A stretch of 64,000 nt of DNA from Comamonas sp. KCTC 72670 (GTDB lineage: Bacteria; Myxococcota; Myxococcia; Myxococcales; Myxococcaceae). How positions within the stretch are numbered: position 1 is the stretch's first letter; each line of letters starts with the position of its first letter. Shown piece after piece: positions 18,101-25,158 of the stretch. The translations under genes were made by a program, and so were the position numbers. Under the pieces are notes generated by a model. That model was not told where the DNA came from. It did not search any database and saw only the letters and a program-made list of their open reading frames with translations. The stretch is taken from the NCBI GenBank assembly GCA_014656495.1, contig BNCN01000011.1:248001-312000 (forward strand). The letters run 5' to 3'.

Positions 18101-18657
18101 CGGGTGTCCTGCGCCGTTTCAATCAAGAGGTAGTCCGAGCCGCCCCGGGCCAGCCCCTCGGCCTGCACGGCGAAGTTGTCCACCAGCTCGTCGAAGGTGA
18201 CGCCGCCGGTGACGGTGATGGCCTTCGTGGTGGGGCCAATGGAGCCCGCAACCCAGCGCATGCGGCCGTCCTTCGCCTCGGCGGCGGCGGCGGCGTTGCG
18301 GGCCAGCCGCGCGGAGGCCTCGTTGAGCTCGAGCGCCCGGTCGCCCAGGCCGAACTCCGCCAGCACCAGCGGCGTGCCGCCGAAGCTGTCCGTCTCCGTC
18401 ACGTCCGCGCCGGCCGCGAAGTAGCGCGCGTGGATGCCCTCCACCAGCTCCGGCCGGGTGATGACGAGGTACTCGTTGCAGCCCTCGTACTCCGGGCCAC
18501 CGAAGTCCGCCGCCTTGAGGTTCGCGTCCTGGAGCAAGGTGCCCATGGCGCCGTCCAGCACCAGCACGCGCTCGCGCATCGCGGCGCGCAGCGCCTCCAC
18601 GCGACGGCCATTCTCACCAGGAGGCAGCGGGAGGGCGGTGGGGGCATGGCTCGTCAT
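15142..18657 (-). CDS. metH: Cobalamin-dependent methionine synthase MetH
   Basis: 1,171 residues, full length. Domains in order: homocysteine barrel (VLDGAMGTLLQ; zinc cysteines in VVGGCCGTHAGH), pterin-binding barrel (IVGERTNVIGSKKFKELI), the B12 cap helices near residue 655-740, the B12-binding domain with the lower-ligand motif DVHDIGKN (D-x-H-x2-G), and the AdoMet activation domain ending in RYSFGYPACPRLEDQ. MetH moves the methyl group from 5-methyl-THF to homocysteine through methylcobalamin. Its start overlaps the stop of the ArsR-methyltransferase regulator by 4 bp, so regulator and enzyme are one operon, with the regulator first. Nothing essential appears to be missing. Confidence 0.97.
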   Translation of the reverse strand: MTSHAPTALPLPPGENGRRVEALRAAMRERVLVLDGAMGTLLQDANLKAADFGGPEYEGCNEYLVITRPELVEGIHARYFAAGADVTETDSFGGTPLVLAEFGLGDRALELNEASARLARNAAAAAEAKDGRMRWVAGSIGPTTKAITVTGGVTFDELVDNFAVQAEGLARGGSDYLLIETAQDTRNVKAALLGVERAFQKLGYALPVAVSGTIEPMGTMLAGQSVESLAASLEHADLLYLGLNCATGPDFMTDHLRSLAAMSAFPVSCVPNAGLPDENGHYLETPEMLARSVRRFCEQGWLSVVGGCCGTHAGHITALAKAVEGLKPRAGAPQPRASLSGVDYLEVTDELRPLIVGERTNVIGSKKFKELIVAGQFDDASEIARAQVKRGAQVIDICLANPDRDELEDMRSFLEVVIKKVRVPLMIDSTDEAVIEMALTYSQGKAIINSVNLEDGEERFEKVVPLARRFGAALVVGCIDEVGMAVTRQRKLEVAERSYELLTKKYGMKPEDLYFDPLVFPCASGDAQYTGSGVETIEGVRLIKQRFPRCKTVLGISNVSFGLPTAGREVLNSVFLYHNVQAGLDMALVNSEKLERYPSLPEEERRLSEDLLYNRGADPVTPFAAHFRERKPARVQVSTLPLEERLQRYIIEGTRDGLIADLELAMQKYPPLEIINGPLMKGMDEVGRLFGANELIVAEVLQSAESMKAAVGFLEPHMSQAQAAQRGKVVLATVKGDVHDIGKNLVEIILANNGFQVVNLGIKVPPEQLVQAVREHRPDILGLSGLLVKSAHQMVATAEDLRRAGVETPILVGGAALSRNFVDRNIAPAYGGGTVAYAQDAMSGLDLAKQIVDPASHEKLRGDLAVRREKLAREVKERPAPAAQVSRGRSAEVKVLDAVPSAPDWERHVLSNTPLDHIWRFINPVMLYGRHLGLRSSSRVLGTPGEAELAKTEEGRKALALKEAVEELKGFLRGGVMQARAVFQFFKAGSDGNRVVLFDGATGKEAASFDFPRQDREGGLCLSDYLRPLEGGAPTDNVAMFVVTAGAGIRELAEELKAKGEFLKMHAVQALALETAEGYAELLHTQLRSMWGTPDRPDMTMLERFRAEYAGKRYSFGYPACPRLEDQSKLFAALRPEDIGVQLTDGSMMEPEASVSAIVFHHPQASYFSVT

Positions 18658-19550
18658 GACGGTTTGACTCCAGTGAGCAGGAAGACTCGAAAGGGACTGG
18701 CCCCGTCCCGCGCGTGCGTCTCGCGGGTCAGGGACGTGAAGCCGGCCTCGCGCAGCGCGGCCTCGATGGATTCGGGCGCGAAGCCCAGGTGCCGGTGGCC
18801 CAGCCGCTCCAGCACCCAGCGTTCCTCGTGGGGCATCAGCTCCAGCACCACCAGCCGGCCGCCCGGCTTGAGCAGACGGGCGGCCTCGGCCAGCACCGCC
18901 TGCGGCGCCTCCACGTGATGGAGGCTCTGGGAAATCACCACCAGGTCCAGGCTGGCGGACGCGAGCGACAGGCGGTGCAGGTCCTCACCCAGGAAGCGGA
19001 TGTTCTCCAGGCCCTCGCGGCTCGCGCGCGCCCGCGCCTGCTCCAGCGCCTCCGCGTTCTGGTCGATGGCCCACACGCGCCGCGCCCAGCGGGCAATCGC
19101 CGCGCTCAGCACGCCGGTGCCGCAGCCGAAGTCCGCGACCTCCAGCGGCGGCAGCAGCGACGCCAGCGCGCCGGCCCACAGGAACCACGACTGCCCGGGC
19201 TCCAGGAGCCGCTCGTTGAGCGCCTGCCGGTCCTCGCGCGCTCGCAGCAGGTCCTTCAGCCGCGCCGAGTCCCCCGCCGCGTCCTCCGCCTCGCGCGCCA
19301 TCTGGATGAGCGGCCAGCGCCCGTCCGCCTGCCCCAGCGCCAGCGAGTAGTAGCTGTAGCCCGCGTGGCGCTCCTCGCGCAGCAGCCCCAGCCCCTTGAG
19401 CTTGCCCAGGTGGTGCGACACCGAGGACTGCGCCACGCCCACCAGCGACACCAGCTCCGTCACGTTCAACGGCGCCTCGGCCACCAGGCGGAGGATTCGC
19501 AGGCGCGTTGGGTCACCGAGGACCCGGAATGACTGGGACAACTCCTCCAT
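18654..19550 (-). CDS. ArsR-family regulator fused to a SAM-dependent methyltransferase domain (SahR-like)
   Basis: 298 residues. Residues 1-95 are an ArsR winged helix (LGDPTRLRILRLVAEAPLNV, then VAQSSVSHHLGKLKGLGLL as the recognition helix). There is no metal-binding Cys cluster. Residues about 115-298 form a class I methyltransferase fold with VADFGCGTGVLSAAIA and LVVISQSLHHVEAP. Proteins of this architecture next to methionine genes include SahR, which senses S-adenosylhomocysteine and controls metH, ahcY and related genes in Proteobacteria. The 4-bp overlap with metH and a palindrome ending 9 bp before the start support autoregulation and metH control. The SahR assignment is inference. 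No good ribosome-binding site is seen, so a leaderless transcript is possible. Confidence 0.8.
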   Translation of the reverse strand: MEELSQSFRVLGDPTRLRILRLVAEAPLNVTELVSLVGVAQSSVSHHLGKLKGLGLLREERHAGYSYYSLALGQADGRWPLIQMAREAEDAAGDSARLKDLLRAREDRQALNERLLEPGQSWFLWAGALASLLPPLEVADFGCGTGVLSAAIARWARRVWAIDQNAEALEQARARASREGLENIRFLGEDLHRLSLASASLDLVVISQSLHHVEAPQAVLAEAARLLKPGGRLVVLELMPHEERWVLERLGHRHLGFAPESIEAALREAGFTSLTRETHARDGASPFRVFLLTGVKPS

Positions 19551-19558
19551 ATCGCCGC

Positions 19559-19574
19559 ATCAACATATGTCGAT
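19559..19574. promoter_or_regulatory. Candidate operator of the ArsR-methyltransferase regulator
   Basis: ATCAACATATGTCGAT is a near-perfect 16-bp palindrome (one mismatched pair), centred about 16 bp upstream of the regulator's ATG and so overlapping its likely promoter. ArsR repressors usually bind A/T-rich 12-16 bp palindromes in this position, and this site stands out in a G+C-rich region. Confidence 0.5.
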
Positions 19575-19647
19575 ACCGACGCCCTGACCAGCATTCTCTA
19601 GACGCGACGCGTTGCCTGATACCCGTCAGTCGCGTACACGGCGGAGC

Positions 19648-20538
19648 ATGGCGACGCCCTCCCACACCCCGACCCTTGGCGCATTGCTGGACGGCAAGCG
19701 GTTTGGACTCGTCCTCTCCGCTGGATATTTCGGCTTCTACGGTCACGCGGGCTTCCTCAAGGGCCTGACGTCCGCGGGCTTGAAGCCCCACGCGTACGCG
19801 GGCACGTCCGCGGGCGGCATGGTGGCGGCCTACGCGGCGGCGGGCACGCCGGTGCACGACATCGAGGAGCTGGTGCTGCGGCAGACGCGCGCCAACTTCT
19901 GGGACCCGGACCCCATTGGCGCGGTGCTCAACGCGGCCGACGCGGGGCACGGGCTGACGGGCCTGCTCAAGGGCGAGCGCTTCCGCCGGCTCCTGGAGGA
20001 CACGCTGCCGGTGCGCACCTTCGAGGAGCTGCCGCACCCGCTGCTCCTGGTGGGCGCCAACCTCACGCTGGGCCGCCACGACGTCTTCAACTCGGGTGAG
20101 CTGGCGCCGCGCGTCCACGCGACGTGCGCCTATCCCGGCCTGTTCCGCGCGGTGCCGCTGGAGGGCAACCTGTATTGGGACGGCGGCCTCGTGGACAAGG
20201 CGCCCGCGCTGTCGCTGCACGAGAGCGCCGCGGGCGCGGAGCTGGACGCCATCCTCGTGCACTACCTGCCCAGCAAGACGCGCAAGGTGGTGGGCGGGCC
20301 CATGGCCTACGCGCAGGGCCTGGCGGCGGGCTCGGCGGCGCTGCGCCAGGACCACTTCCGCCTCCAGCTCACCGTGCTGGAGCAGAAGCAGGTGCCCGTC
20401 TACGTCGTCGTCTCCAACCTCCCGCCGGTGACGCCCACCACGATGGAGCGCGGCTTCGACGCCCTGGACCAGGCGCGGCTGGCCGCGGAGCGCGCCCTGG
20501 CGCGGCCGCCCCTGCCCTTCTCCCAGGCCGCGTGGTGA
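19648..20538 (+). CDS. Patatin-like phospholipase
   Basis: 296 residues from the ATG at 19648; the frame extends to 19612, but GCGGAG just before 19648 favours this start. GTSAGGMVAAYAA carries the nucleophile Ser in G-x-S-x-G near residue 53. The oxyanion segment reads LSAGYFGFYGHAGFLKGL, without the usual DGGGxRG arginine turn, and YWDGGLVDKAP supplies the D-G-G catalytic Asp. Patatin-like proteins are lipid acyl hydrolases; the substrate and location are unknown, and no signal peptide is seen. It is divergent from the ArsR-methyltransferase gene and convergent with the membrane protein at 20542. Confidence 0.84.
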   Translation: MATPSHTPTLGALLDGKRFGLVLSAGYFGFYGHAGFLKGLTSAGLKPHAYAGTSAGGMVAAYAAAGTPVHDIEELVLRQTRANFWDPDPIGAVLNAADAGHGLTGLLKGERFRRLLEDTLPVRTFEELPHPLLLVGANLTLGRHDVFNSGELAPRVHATCAYPGLFRAVPLEGNLYWDGGLVDKAPALSLHESAAGAELDAILVHYLPSKTRKVVGGPMAYAQGLAAGSAALRQDHFRLQLTVLEQKQVPVYVVVSNLPPVTPTTMERGFDALDQARLAAERALARPPLPFSQAAW

Positions 20539-20541
20539 GCC

Positions 20542-21252
20542 TCAGCGCTGCCACACCATGAGCACCGCGGGCGCGATGGCGACCATCGCGCCCGCGCCGA
20601 AGGCCAGCACCACCTGGAGGAAGAAGAGGTCCTCCAGCCGCTCCACCAGCGACATCTCCACGCGCTCGAGGCCCAGCGACTCCAGGTTCCGCACCGCGGT
20701 GGTGGCGTCCGGCGCGGAGACGACGGCGCGCAGGGCCAACATCCCCAACACGCGGCGCGACTGCTCCATGAGGAAGCGCTCCACCTCCGTCCGCTTCGGG
20801 GCAGCCGCCTCGCCCCGAGCAGCTTCCGCCTCACGCAGGTGCTCGCTCACCGACGCGTCCACGACGCGCGACAGCTCCTCGCGGGACAGCGCCCCCTTCC
20901 CCTGGAGCCGCTTCGCCACCTGCACCGTGACGGGCTTGAGGACCGCGTACACGCGGCCCACGACGCCCCGCTCCTTCGCCTCGTGCGCCAGCCGGCCCGA
21001 CACGGCCTGCAACATGAACGCGTAGCCCCCTGACGCGGACAGGGCCAGCGGCGGCACCACGACGCCCAGCACCACGAGCCACGCGGGCGGCGGCGCCGCG
21101 CCCAGCCAGCCGGGCAGGAACCAGGTCGCCGCGCCCACGGCCACCCCCACCAGGCCGAAGAGCGCGCCACCCTTGAACGCGCCCAGCAAGCCCACGCCCA
21201 TCAACGACAACACCACCCGCAGCCCCTGCCCCAACGCACCCAACACGCGCAT
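20542..21252 (-). CDS. Membrane protein of unknown function
   Basis: 236 residues from the ATG at 21252; the frame is open to 21549 but that extension is Arg-rich shadow sequence. Three hydrophobic stretches are visible: residues about 5-40 (LSLMGVGLLGAFKGGALFGL and the following helix), 50-75 (PAWLVVLGVVVPPLALSASG) and the C-terminal 215-235 (VVLAFGAGAMVAIAPAVLMV). A charged central domain of about 120 residues lies between the second and third. No known family is recognised. The gene is convergent with the patatin gene and divergent from the subtilase. Confidence 0.65.
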   Translation of the reverse strand: MRVLGALGQGLRVVLSLMGVGLLGAFKGGALFGLVGVAVGAATWFLPGWLGAAPPPAWLVVLGVVVPPLALSASGGYAFMLQAVSGRLAHEAKERGVVGRVYAVLKPVTVQVAKRLQGKGALSREELSRVVDASVSEHLREAEAARGEAAAPKRTEVERFLMEQSRRVLGMLALRAVVSAPDATTAVRNLESLGLERVEMSLVERLEDLFFLQVVLAFGAGAMVAIAPAVLMVWQR

Positions 21253-21547
21253 CGACGGATGCTCCCGGGCGGCGAGCCGCCCACACTGCCCCGCAACGGC
21301 GAGACGCCGATTCCAAGGCAAGCCGACGATTCCACGTGGGCTGACAACACGCCAGCCGCGCGCGTCCGAGCCAACCGTGCGAGCCTCCTCCCAGGGGGCG
21401 GCGTCCTGTTGGCTTTCGAACAGCTCCGGGGCGCCCTTCCTCATTTCATGACAGACCAGGAACGCATGATGTCCGCGTGACTCGGGGTTCCGGTGTTCGC
21501 GCCGGGGCTCCATCACGGCCGTCCCCCGACTGAAGTGGAGGCTGTCC

Positions 21548-23152
21548 ATGACGACGTCGTCGTTCCTGTCGATGCGCCCCCTGCGTTACGCGATGCTGTC
21601 CCTGTCGATGCTGGCGTTCGCGCCCGCTGCGGAAGCCGCGCCGCAGCGGCTGAAGCCCCGCGAGCTCGTCGCGAAGCCCACGGGCCGCGAGCTGGCTCCG
21701 AACACCTACGTGGAGCGCATCGTGGTGAAGTTCCACGAAGGCAGCCACGTGCGCCTGCGCGACCACAAGCTGGTGGCGCTCACGTCCGAGCGCGACGCGG
21801 CGGAGCAGTCGCTGCTCGCCGGACGCAACCTGGACTCGGCCCGCGTCCAGAACGACGCCACCCAGGTGGAGTCCCTGCTGGAGCGCGCGCCGCGCACCGG
21901 CGGCGTGGCCCGCCTCTTCGACGCGCCCGAGGCGACGCTCACCACGAACAAGGCCTCCGGCGAGAAGCGCAGCGGCCAGCAGCTGGCGGACCTGAACCTC
22001 TACTTCGAGGTGCCGCTGATGCCGGGCACCACGGCGGAGCGCGTGACCGACCTGGTCGCCGCGCTCAACGCGCTGGACGGGGTGGAGGTGGCCTACGCCG
22101 AGCCGCCCCCCGAGCCCGCCATGGTGAACTTCGCCATGGAGCCCGCGGTGCGCAGCCTGCTCGCGGCCGCGGACATCCCGCCCACCACCCCGCTGTATGA
22201 GAGCAACCAGGGCTACCTCAACGCGGCGCCCAACGGCGTCGACGCGAGGTACGGGTGGTCGATGCGCGGCGGCACGGGCGCGGGAGTGAAGGTGGTGGAC
22301 GTGGAAGGCGGCTGGCGCACCACGCACGAGGACATGCCGGAACTCTTCTTCAAGAATGGCACCCAGTACGCGGACCTCGGCTGGCGCAACCACGGCACGG
22401 CCGTGCTGGGCGAGATAGTCGGCGCGGGCAATGCGTACGGCGTGACGGGCATCGCGTACGGGGCGCAGGCGGGCTACGCGTCCATCGGCTCCCAGAGCTC
22501 GGCCAGCGCTATCGCCAACGCGGCCACCGCGGTGGGCCAGGGCGGCATCGTCCTCATCGAGCTGCACGCCCAGGGCCCCTCGGATGGCACCGCGTGCACG
22601 TGCAACACCTCCCAGTGCAATTACATCGCGATGGAGTACTGGCAGGCGAACTACGACGCCATCAAGACGGCCACCGCCAACGGCGTCATCGTCGTGGAGG
22701 CCGCGGGTAACGGCAGCGCCGACCTGGACGCGGCCGCGTACGGTGGCCGGTTCAACCGCAACACGCGAGACTCGGAGGCCATCTTCGTGGGCGGCAGCAC
22801 CGCCACCACCCGCGCGCCCATGTGCTGGACGAACTTCGGCGGCCGCGTGGACGTGCACGGCTGGGGCGAGCGCGTCTACTCCATGGGCTACGGCAACGTC
22901 TGGGGCAGCTACGGCGAGGACCAGTTCTACACGTCCAGCTTCAGCGGCACGTCCAGCGCCTCGCCCATCGTGGTGGGCGCCGCCGCCGTCGCCCAGGGCG
23001 TGGCCAAGGCTCGGGGTGGCCTGCTGACGAGCAAGCAGATGCGCACGGTGCTGCGCGAGACGGGCACGCCGCAGGCCGCCGACGCGCGGCAGATTGGCCC
23101 GCTGCCCGACCTGCGCCGGGCCCTGCCCCGCGTCGTCGCCGGCGACTACTAG
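21548..23152 (+). CDS. Secreted S8 (subtilisin-like) serine protease
   Basis: 534 residues with a signal peptide (LRYAMLSLSMLAFAPAAEA, cleavage near residue 31). Residues about 45-200 form a propeptide-like region. The catalytic triad is visible: Asp in AGVKVVDVEGGWRTTHEDM (DVE replaces the usual DTG), His in WRNHGTAVLGEIVG and Ser in FSGTSSASPIVVGAAA. The oxyanion Asn is in VVEAAGNGSADLD. Cysteines in ACTCNTSQCNY may form disulphides. Probably a secreted protease, as myxobacteria use in predation. About 295 bp upstream, back to the divergent membrane gene, holds no gene I can support. A strong hairpin follows the stop. Confidence 0.88.
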   Translation: MTTSSFLSMRPLRYAMLSLSMLAFAPAAEAAPQRLKPRELVAKPTGRELAPNTYVERIVVKFHEGSHVRLRDHKLVALTSERDAAEQSLLAGRNLDSARVQNDATQVESLLERAPRTGGVARLFDAPEATLTTNKASGEKRSGQQLADLNLYFEVPLMPGTTAERVTDLVAALNALDGVEVAYAEPPPEPAMVNFAMEPAVRSLLAAADIPPTTPLYESNQGYLNAAPNGVDARYGWSMRGGTGAGVKVVDVEGGWRTTHEDMPELFFKNGTQYADLGWRNHGTAVLGEIVGAGNAYGVTGIAYGAQAGYASIGSQSSASAIANAATAVGQGGIVLIELHAQGPSDGTACTCNTSQCNYIAMEYWQANYDAIKTATANGVIVVEAAGNGSADLDAAAYGGRFNRNTRDSEAIFVGGSTATTRAPMCWTNFGGRVDVHGWGERVYSMGYGNVWGSYGEDQFYTSSFSGTSSASPIVVGAAAVAQGVAKARGGLLTSKQMRTVLRETGTPQAADARQIGPLPDLRRALPRVVAGDY

Positions 23153-23169
23153 GCCCACCCACGGGAGCT

Positions 23170-23196
23170 CCCCACCGTCCGCGCGAGACGGTGGGG
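23170..23196. terminator. Bidirectional terminator-like hairpin
   Basis: Perfect 10-bp stem CCCCACCGTC (23170-23179) with GACGGTGGGG (23187-23196) and a 7-nt loop. It sits between the convergent subtilase and CoA-binding-protein genes and can serve both. Confidence 0.7.
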
Positions 23197-23209
23197 GCTG
23201 TCCTCGTGA

Positions 23210-23653
23210 CTACCGCGCGCCGTAGCGCCGGTGGTCCACCATGAGGCAGCGGTCCTGCACCACCTGGATGCCCGCCTTGGCCAGCTTCTCCGCCGCGGCG
23301 TCGTTGCGGATGCCGGACTGGAACCACACCGCCTTCGGCTTCTTCGCGATGAGGTCGTCCACGTGCGCGTCGATGTCCTGCGGCCTGCGGAACACGTCCA
23401 CCAGGTCCAGCTCACCCGGCACGTCCGCCAGCCGCCGGAACACCGGCTTGCCCAGGATGTGTGTCACGTCCGGGTAGTAGACGGGCACGGGCACCACCTC
23501 CACGCCCGCGCGCGCCAGGTAGTCCGGCACGTAGAAGGCCGGCTGCCCGGACTGCTGCTCCGTCTTGATGCCGAGCACGGCCACCCGCCGCGCGCCCTTC
23601 ACCACCCGCTCCACGCCTGCTTCGTCCTCGATGAGGTTCTGCTCCCAGGTCAT
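23210..23653 (-). CDS. CoA-binding-domain protein (YccU-like)
   Basis: 147 residues, the usual length of this family. It is a single Rossmann domain: ARRVAVLGIKTEQQSGQPAF is the N-terminal nucleotide loop, YPDVTHILGKPVFRRLADVP is the conserved central block, LDLVDVFRRPQ and KAVWFQSGIRNDAA follow, and the C-terminal VVQDRCLMVDH is the family's conserved end. Related to the CoA-binding part of succinyl-CoA synthetase; the cellular role is not known. Its start overlaps the stop of the upstream lipoprotein by 4 bp. Confidence 0.85.
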   Translation of the reverse strand: MTWEQNLIEDEAGVERVVKGARRVAVLGIKTEQQSGQPAFYVPDYLARAGVEVVPVPVYYPDVTHILGKPVFRRLADVPGELDLVDVFRRPQDIDAHVDDLIAKKPKAVWFQSGIRNDAAAEKLAKAGIQVVQDRCLMVDHRRYGAR

Positions 23654-24555
23654 CGCGCCTCCTCCTGGAGCCCCTCTGCCCGGGACTCCGTCGTGACAGT
23701 CCACGCCTCGCCCGCCACCGTCGCCCGCACCGTGAGCTGGCGGCTCACCGGAACGAAGCGTCCCCGCGCCACCAGCTGTTCGCCCTCGCAGGCCACCCCC
23801 GGCGTCAGCTCCGGGCGGCCCGCCATCACCCATGCATCCGTCAGCGCGTCCGGCGCGTCCTCCGGCAGCGCGTCCAGGCACCGCAGGCTCAACACCACCG
23901 CGTCGCCCAGCGGCGTGCCCCGCGTGCCTTGCACGGTGCGCTCCAGGACATAGGCCACCTGGCTGTCGCCCATGGGCACCAGGTCCACGGCCCAGCTGCG
24001 CTGGCCCTCGGTGAGGTTGCGCTGGAGCAGGCCGGAGAACTTCACCTCCCACTCGCGGCGCGCGCGCGCTTCCAGGGCCTCGGGCTCGAAGAAGCGCTCC
24101 AGCACGCCCGCTTCCGAGCCCCCGGGGACCACCTGGCGCAGCGCCTCTTGCGCGGCCTCGGGCTCCACGAGCTTCACGAAGGTGCCGTCCGCCGCCAGCC
24201 ACGCCTGCAGCGTGAAGCGCGCCAGCACGTCCGCCACGCCCGTGGGCACCTCCTGCCCGTTGCGCCACAGCCGCGAGGACGGCACCGACTGCGCCAGCAG
24301 CCAGCCCCCGTCGGAGGGCGTGAAGCGCGTTCGCGTGGTGAGCTCCACTTCCTCGCGCAGCGCCTGGCCACCGCGCTCCACCGAGCGCACGCTGCGCTGC
24401 GTCTCCGTGAGGACGCGGTCCACCGGCGGCTGGAAGTCCAGCCGGACCGTGGCGGGCCGAGGCTCCGCGGGCGCCACCGAGAGCGGCGCCCGGTGGCTGC
24501 AAGCGGTGACGGTCAGCGAGAGCATGAGACTGCACGACAAGAACCCGGGACGCAT
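23650..24555 (-). CDS. Lipoprotein of unknown function
   Basis: 301 residues from the ATG at 24555, chosen because it gives a lipoprotein signal (RPGFLSCSLMLSLTVTAC, lipobox cysteine near residue 19); the frame is open to 24639. The mature part is soluble, with beta-rich segments such as VRLDFQPPVDRVLTETQRS and ELTTRTRFTPSDGGWLLAQS, and contains a repeat of threonine/valine-rich strands at the C-terminus. This pattern resembles other myxobacterial envelope lipoproteins, but no defined domain is recognised. Overlaps the CoA-binding-protein start by 4 bp, so translation is coupled. Confidence 0.72.
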   Translation of the reverse strand: MRPGFLSCSLMLSLTVTACSHRAPLSVAPAEPRPATVRLDFQPPVDRVLTETQRSVRSVERGGQALREEVELTTRTRFTPSDGGWLLAQSVPSSRLWRNGQEVPTGVADVLARFTLQAWLAADGTFVKLVEPEAAQEALRQVVPGGSEAGVLERFFEPEALEARARREWEVKFSGLLQRNLTEGQRSWAVDLVPMGDSQVAYVLERTVQGTRGTPLGDAVVLSLRCLDALPEDAPDALTDAWVMAGRPELTPGVACEGEQLVARGRFVPVSRQLTVRATVAGEAWTVTTESRAEGLQEEAR

Positions 24556-24635
24556 GCGCGTCCGCACGCTGGCAGAAAGCGCCCGCGCCCGCGAGCGCTT
24601 CCACCCCGCGGCGTCCAGGAAGGACGCCGCCCTGT

Positions 24636-24953
24636 TCACGGATGACGCGTCTGGCCGTCCGGGGCGTTCTCCACCAGGTCCCTGCCGATGTTGCGGCGGT
24701 CCCGGTTCACCCCGTCGTCGTCCTTCAATCCGCCCAGGGCGGACCTGCGGGCGGCCTCGGCGAGGTCCCGCATCACGGCCTCACGGGTGGCGTACTCCGG
24801 ACGCGGCAGGCACTTGAAGAGGTTGATGACATCGGGGGGCGCGCCTGCATCCGCGGCGGCCATCACCAGTTGCTCCCGCTCGACGGGGTACTCCACGGCG
24901 TCGAGGTGCGGGGTGATGGAGAGCGCCGGATCCTCCGCGAGTCCATAAGCCAT
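24636..24953 (-). CDS. DUF2795-domain protein
   Basis: 105 residues from the ATG at 24953. The core, AVEYPVEREQLVMAAADAGA followed by PPDVINLFKCLPRPEYATRE, is the DUF2795 pattern (YP..keeLi..A...gA...v...L..LPd..Y.s..eV). The tail is charged (LKDDDGVNRDRRNIGRDL). Function of the family is unknown. It is divergent from the YiiX-like gene, 205 bp away, and its stop is about 80 bp from the start of the next lipoprotein gene on the same strand. Confidence 0.75.
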   Translation of the reverse strand: MAYGLAEDPALSITPHLDAVEYPVEREQLVMAAADAGAPPDVINLFKCLPRPEYATREAVMRDLAEAARRSALGGLKDDDGVNRDRRNIGRDLVENAPDGQTRHP

Positions 24954-25158
24954 CGTGCATCCGCCTTTCTGCCCGGGCGCCCTGGCCCTCGGCCCCGGTG
25001 CGTTCGTGTTGTGCCCTGACAACGTGGGGATGGCCGAGGCGCGGGACCACCCGGGGCGCCCCCGTCCCCGCCGCTGCCCGTCCAGGGGGCCAGCCGCCTT
25101 GCTCCCTTCCCGGGGTAGAGTGCCCGCGACGCCGTCCTCGCAGGAGCTCCCACACCCC

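Noticed and set aside
15172-18918. A 1,248-codon plus-strand open frame opposite metH
   Set aside because: Runs antisense to a complete metH; composition is typical of a shadow frame.
21411-21440. Second sigma-54 promoter before the subtilase (TTGGCTTTCGAACAGC)
   Set aside because: GG and GC spacing fits, but the flanking consensus bases are poor compared with the site at 5496.
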